From the NCBI GenBank assembly GCA_964627045.1, contig CAZVIK010000042.1:1-23552 (forward strand): a stretch of 23,552 nucleotides of DNA, read 5' to 3'. The DNA is from CAZVIK01 sp964627045 (GTDB taxonomy: Bacteria > Acidobacteriota > Terriglobia > Bryobacterales > Bryobacteraceae). Position 1 is the stretch's first letter. Every line of letters starts with the position of its first letter. Positions 23,211 through 23,552 of this stretch are shown here, piece after piece. The translations under genes and the position numbers were made by a program. Below the pieces are notes generated by a model that was not told the DNA's origin, did no database searches, and saw only the letters and a program-made list of their open reading frames with translations.

Positions 23211-23552
23211 ATGTACCCGGAACTCCCACGCCCCCCCGCTCCACGACGAGGCCTCGTGCTGGTCGTCGTCGTTGTCTTTTTGGTTCTGGCCGGAGCGCGG
23301 TTCATCTCCGGCTATGTCATCGAATACCAATGGTGGAAGGAACTCGACCAGGTCCCCACCTGGCTCGACATGTTGCTGTACAGCATCCTCCCGTTGACCG
23401 CCGCGACGCTGATCGCCGCCGCCGCGCTATGGGTGACCCACGCGCGCGCTCTCAAGTTCGCGGGCGCCTCGTTGCGGGAGAACCGAATCTACGCTGCGGT
23501 CTCCACCCTCGCACTGCTGTTTTTCGCCTGGGTGCTTTCCTCCGGATCCATC
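23211..23552 (+). CDS. UPF0182-family membrane protein, N-terminal part only
   Basis: The frame is open from ATG 23211 (AAAGGG five bases upstream) to the window edge, giving 114 residues without a stop. It has a Pro/Arg-rich start, then a strong membrane helix (LVLVVVVVFLVLAGARFI), the sequence EYQWWKELDQVPTWLDMLLY, a second helix (ILPLTAATLIAAAALWV) and a third (YAAVSTLALLFFAWVL). This spacing, with a WWKEL-type motif after the first helix, fits the N-terminus of UPF0182 (COG1615) proteins, which have several helices and then a large outer domain of unknown function. Divergent from the cysteine-rich gene with 52 bp between starts. Confidence 0.65.
   Translation, partial: MYPELPRPPAPRRGLVLVVVVVFLVLAGARFISGYVIEYQWWKELDQVPTWLDMLLYSILPLTAATLIAAAALWVTHARALKFAGASLRENRIYAAVSTLALLFFAWVLSSGSI

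Overview
This 23.5-kb, GC-rich, gene-dense window looks like the chromosome of an Acidobacteriota bacterium, probably Solibacter/Bryobacter-like. That placement is inferred from the gene mix: secreted DinB-fold protein, ThuA protein, phosphotriesterase-like protein, CE1-type esterase, TPR plus retropepsin-like protein and UPF0182 protein. There is no rRNA or marker gene to confirm it. I see no rRNA, tRNA, CRISPR array, insertion sequence or phage gene.

Left part (1-6.6 kb): an M3-family (Dcp-like) metallopeptidase gene on the minus strand runs off the left edge and carries an in-frame TAG. It is followed by a secreted DinB-fold protein (minus), a TPR protein with two retropepsin-like domains (plus), and a PurF-like phosphoribosyltransferase (plus). 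The PurF-like protein has lost its glutaminase catalytic residues but kept the four cysteines expected to hold an Fe-S cluster. A ThuA-domain protein (minus) closes this part.

Central part (6.6-14.5 kb): homoserine dehydrogenase (minus) diverges from a tight pyrR-pyrB-pyrC operon for UMP biosynthesis. Next come a phosphotriesterase-family hydrolase, a CE1-type esterase with a clear intrinsic terminator, and a zinc alcohol dehydrogenase of the AdhC/YahK type.

Right part (14.5-22.2 kb, minus strand): seven overlapping or abutting genes form one operon. In transcription order they encode a TonB-dependent outer-membrane receptor, two Dpp/Opp/Nik-type permeases, a NikA/CntA-like solute-binding lipoprotein, two ATPases and a SAM methyltransferase. 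Upstream of the receptor lies a perfect inverted repeat, GTGTTAC-N13-GTAACAC. This matches, from memory, the NikR operator type reported for deltaproteobacteria rather than the enterobacterial GTATGA-N16-TCATAC type. Together these suggest a nickel-regulated import route across both membranes, with an unexplained methyltransferase at its end. This is the most interesting system in the window.

Right edge (22.4-23.55 kb): a cysteine-rich protein of unknown function (minus) diverges from the start of a UPF0182-like membrane protein that continues off the window.
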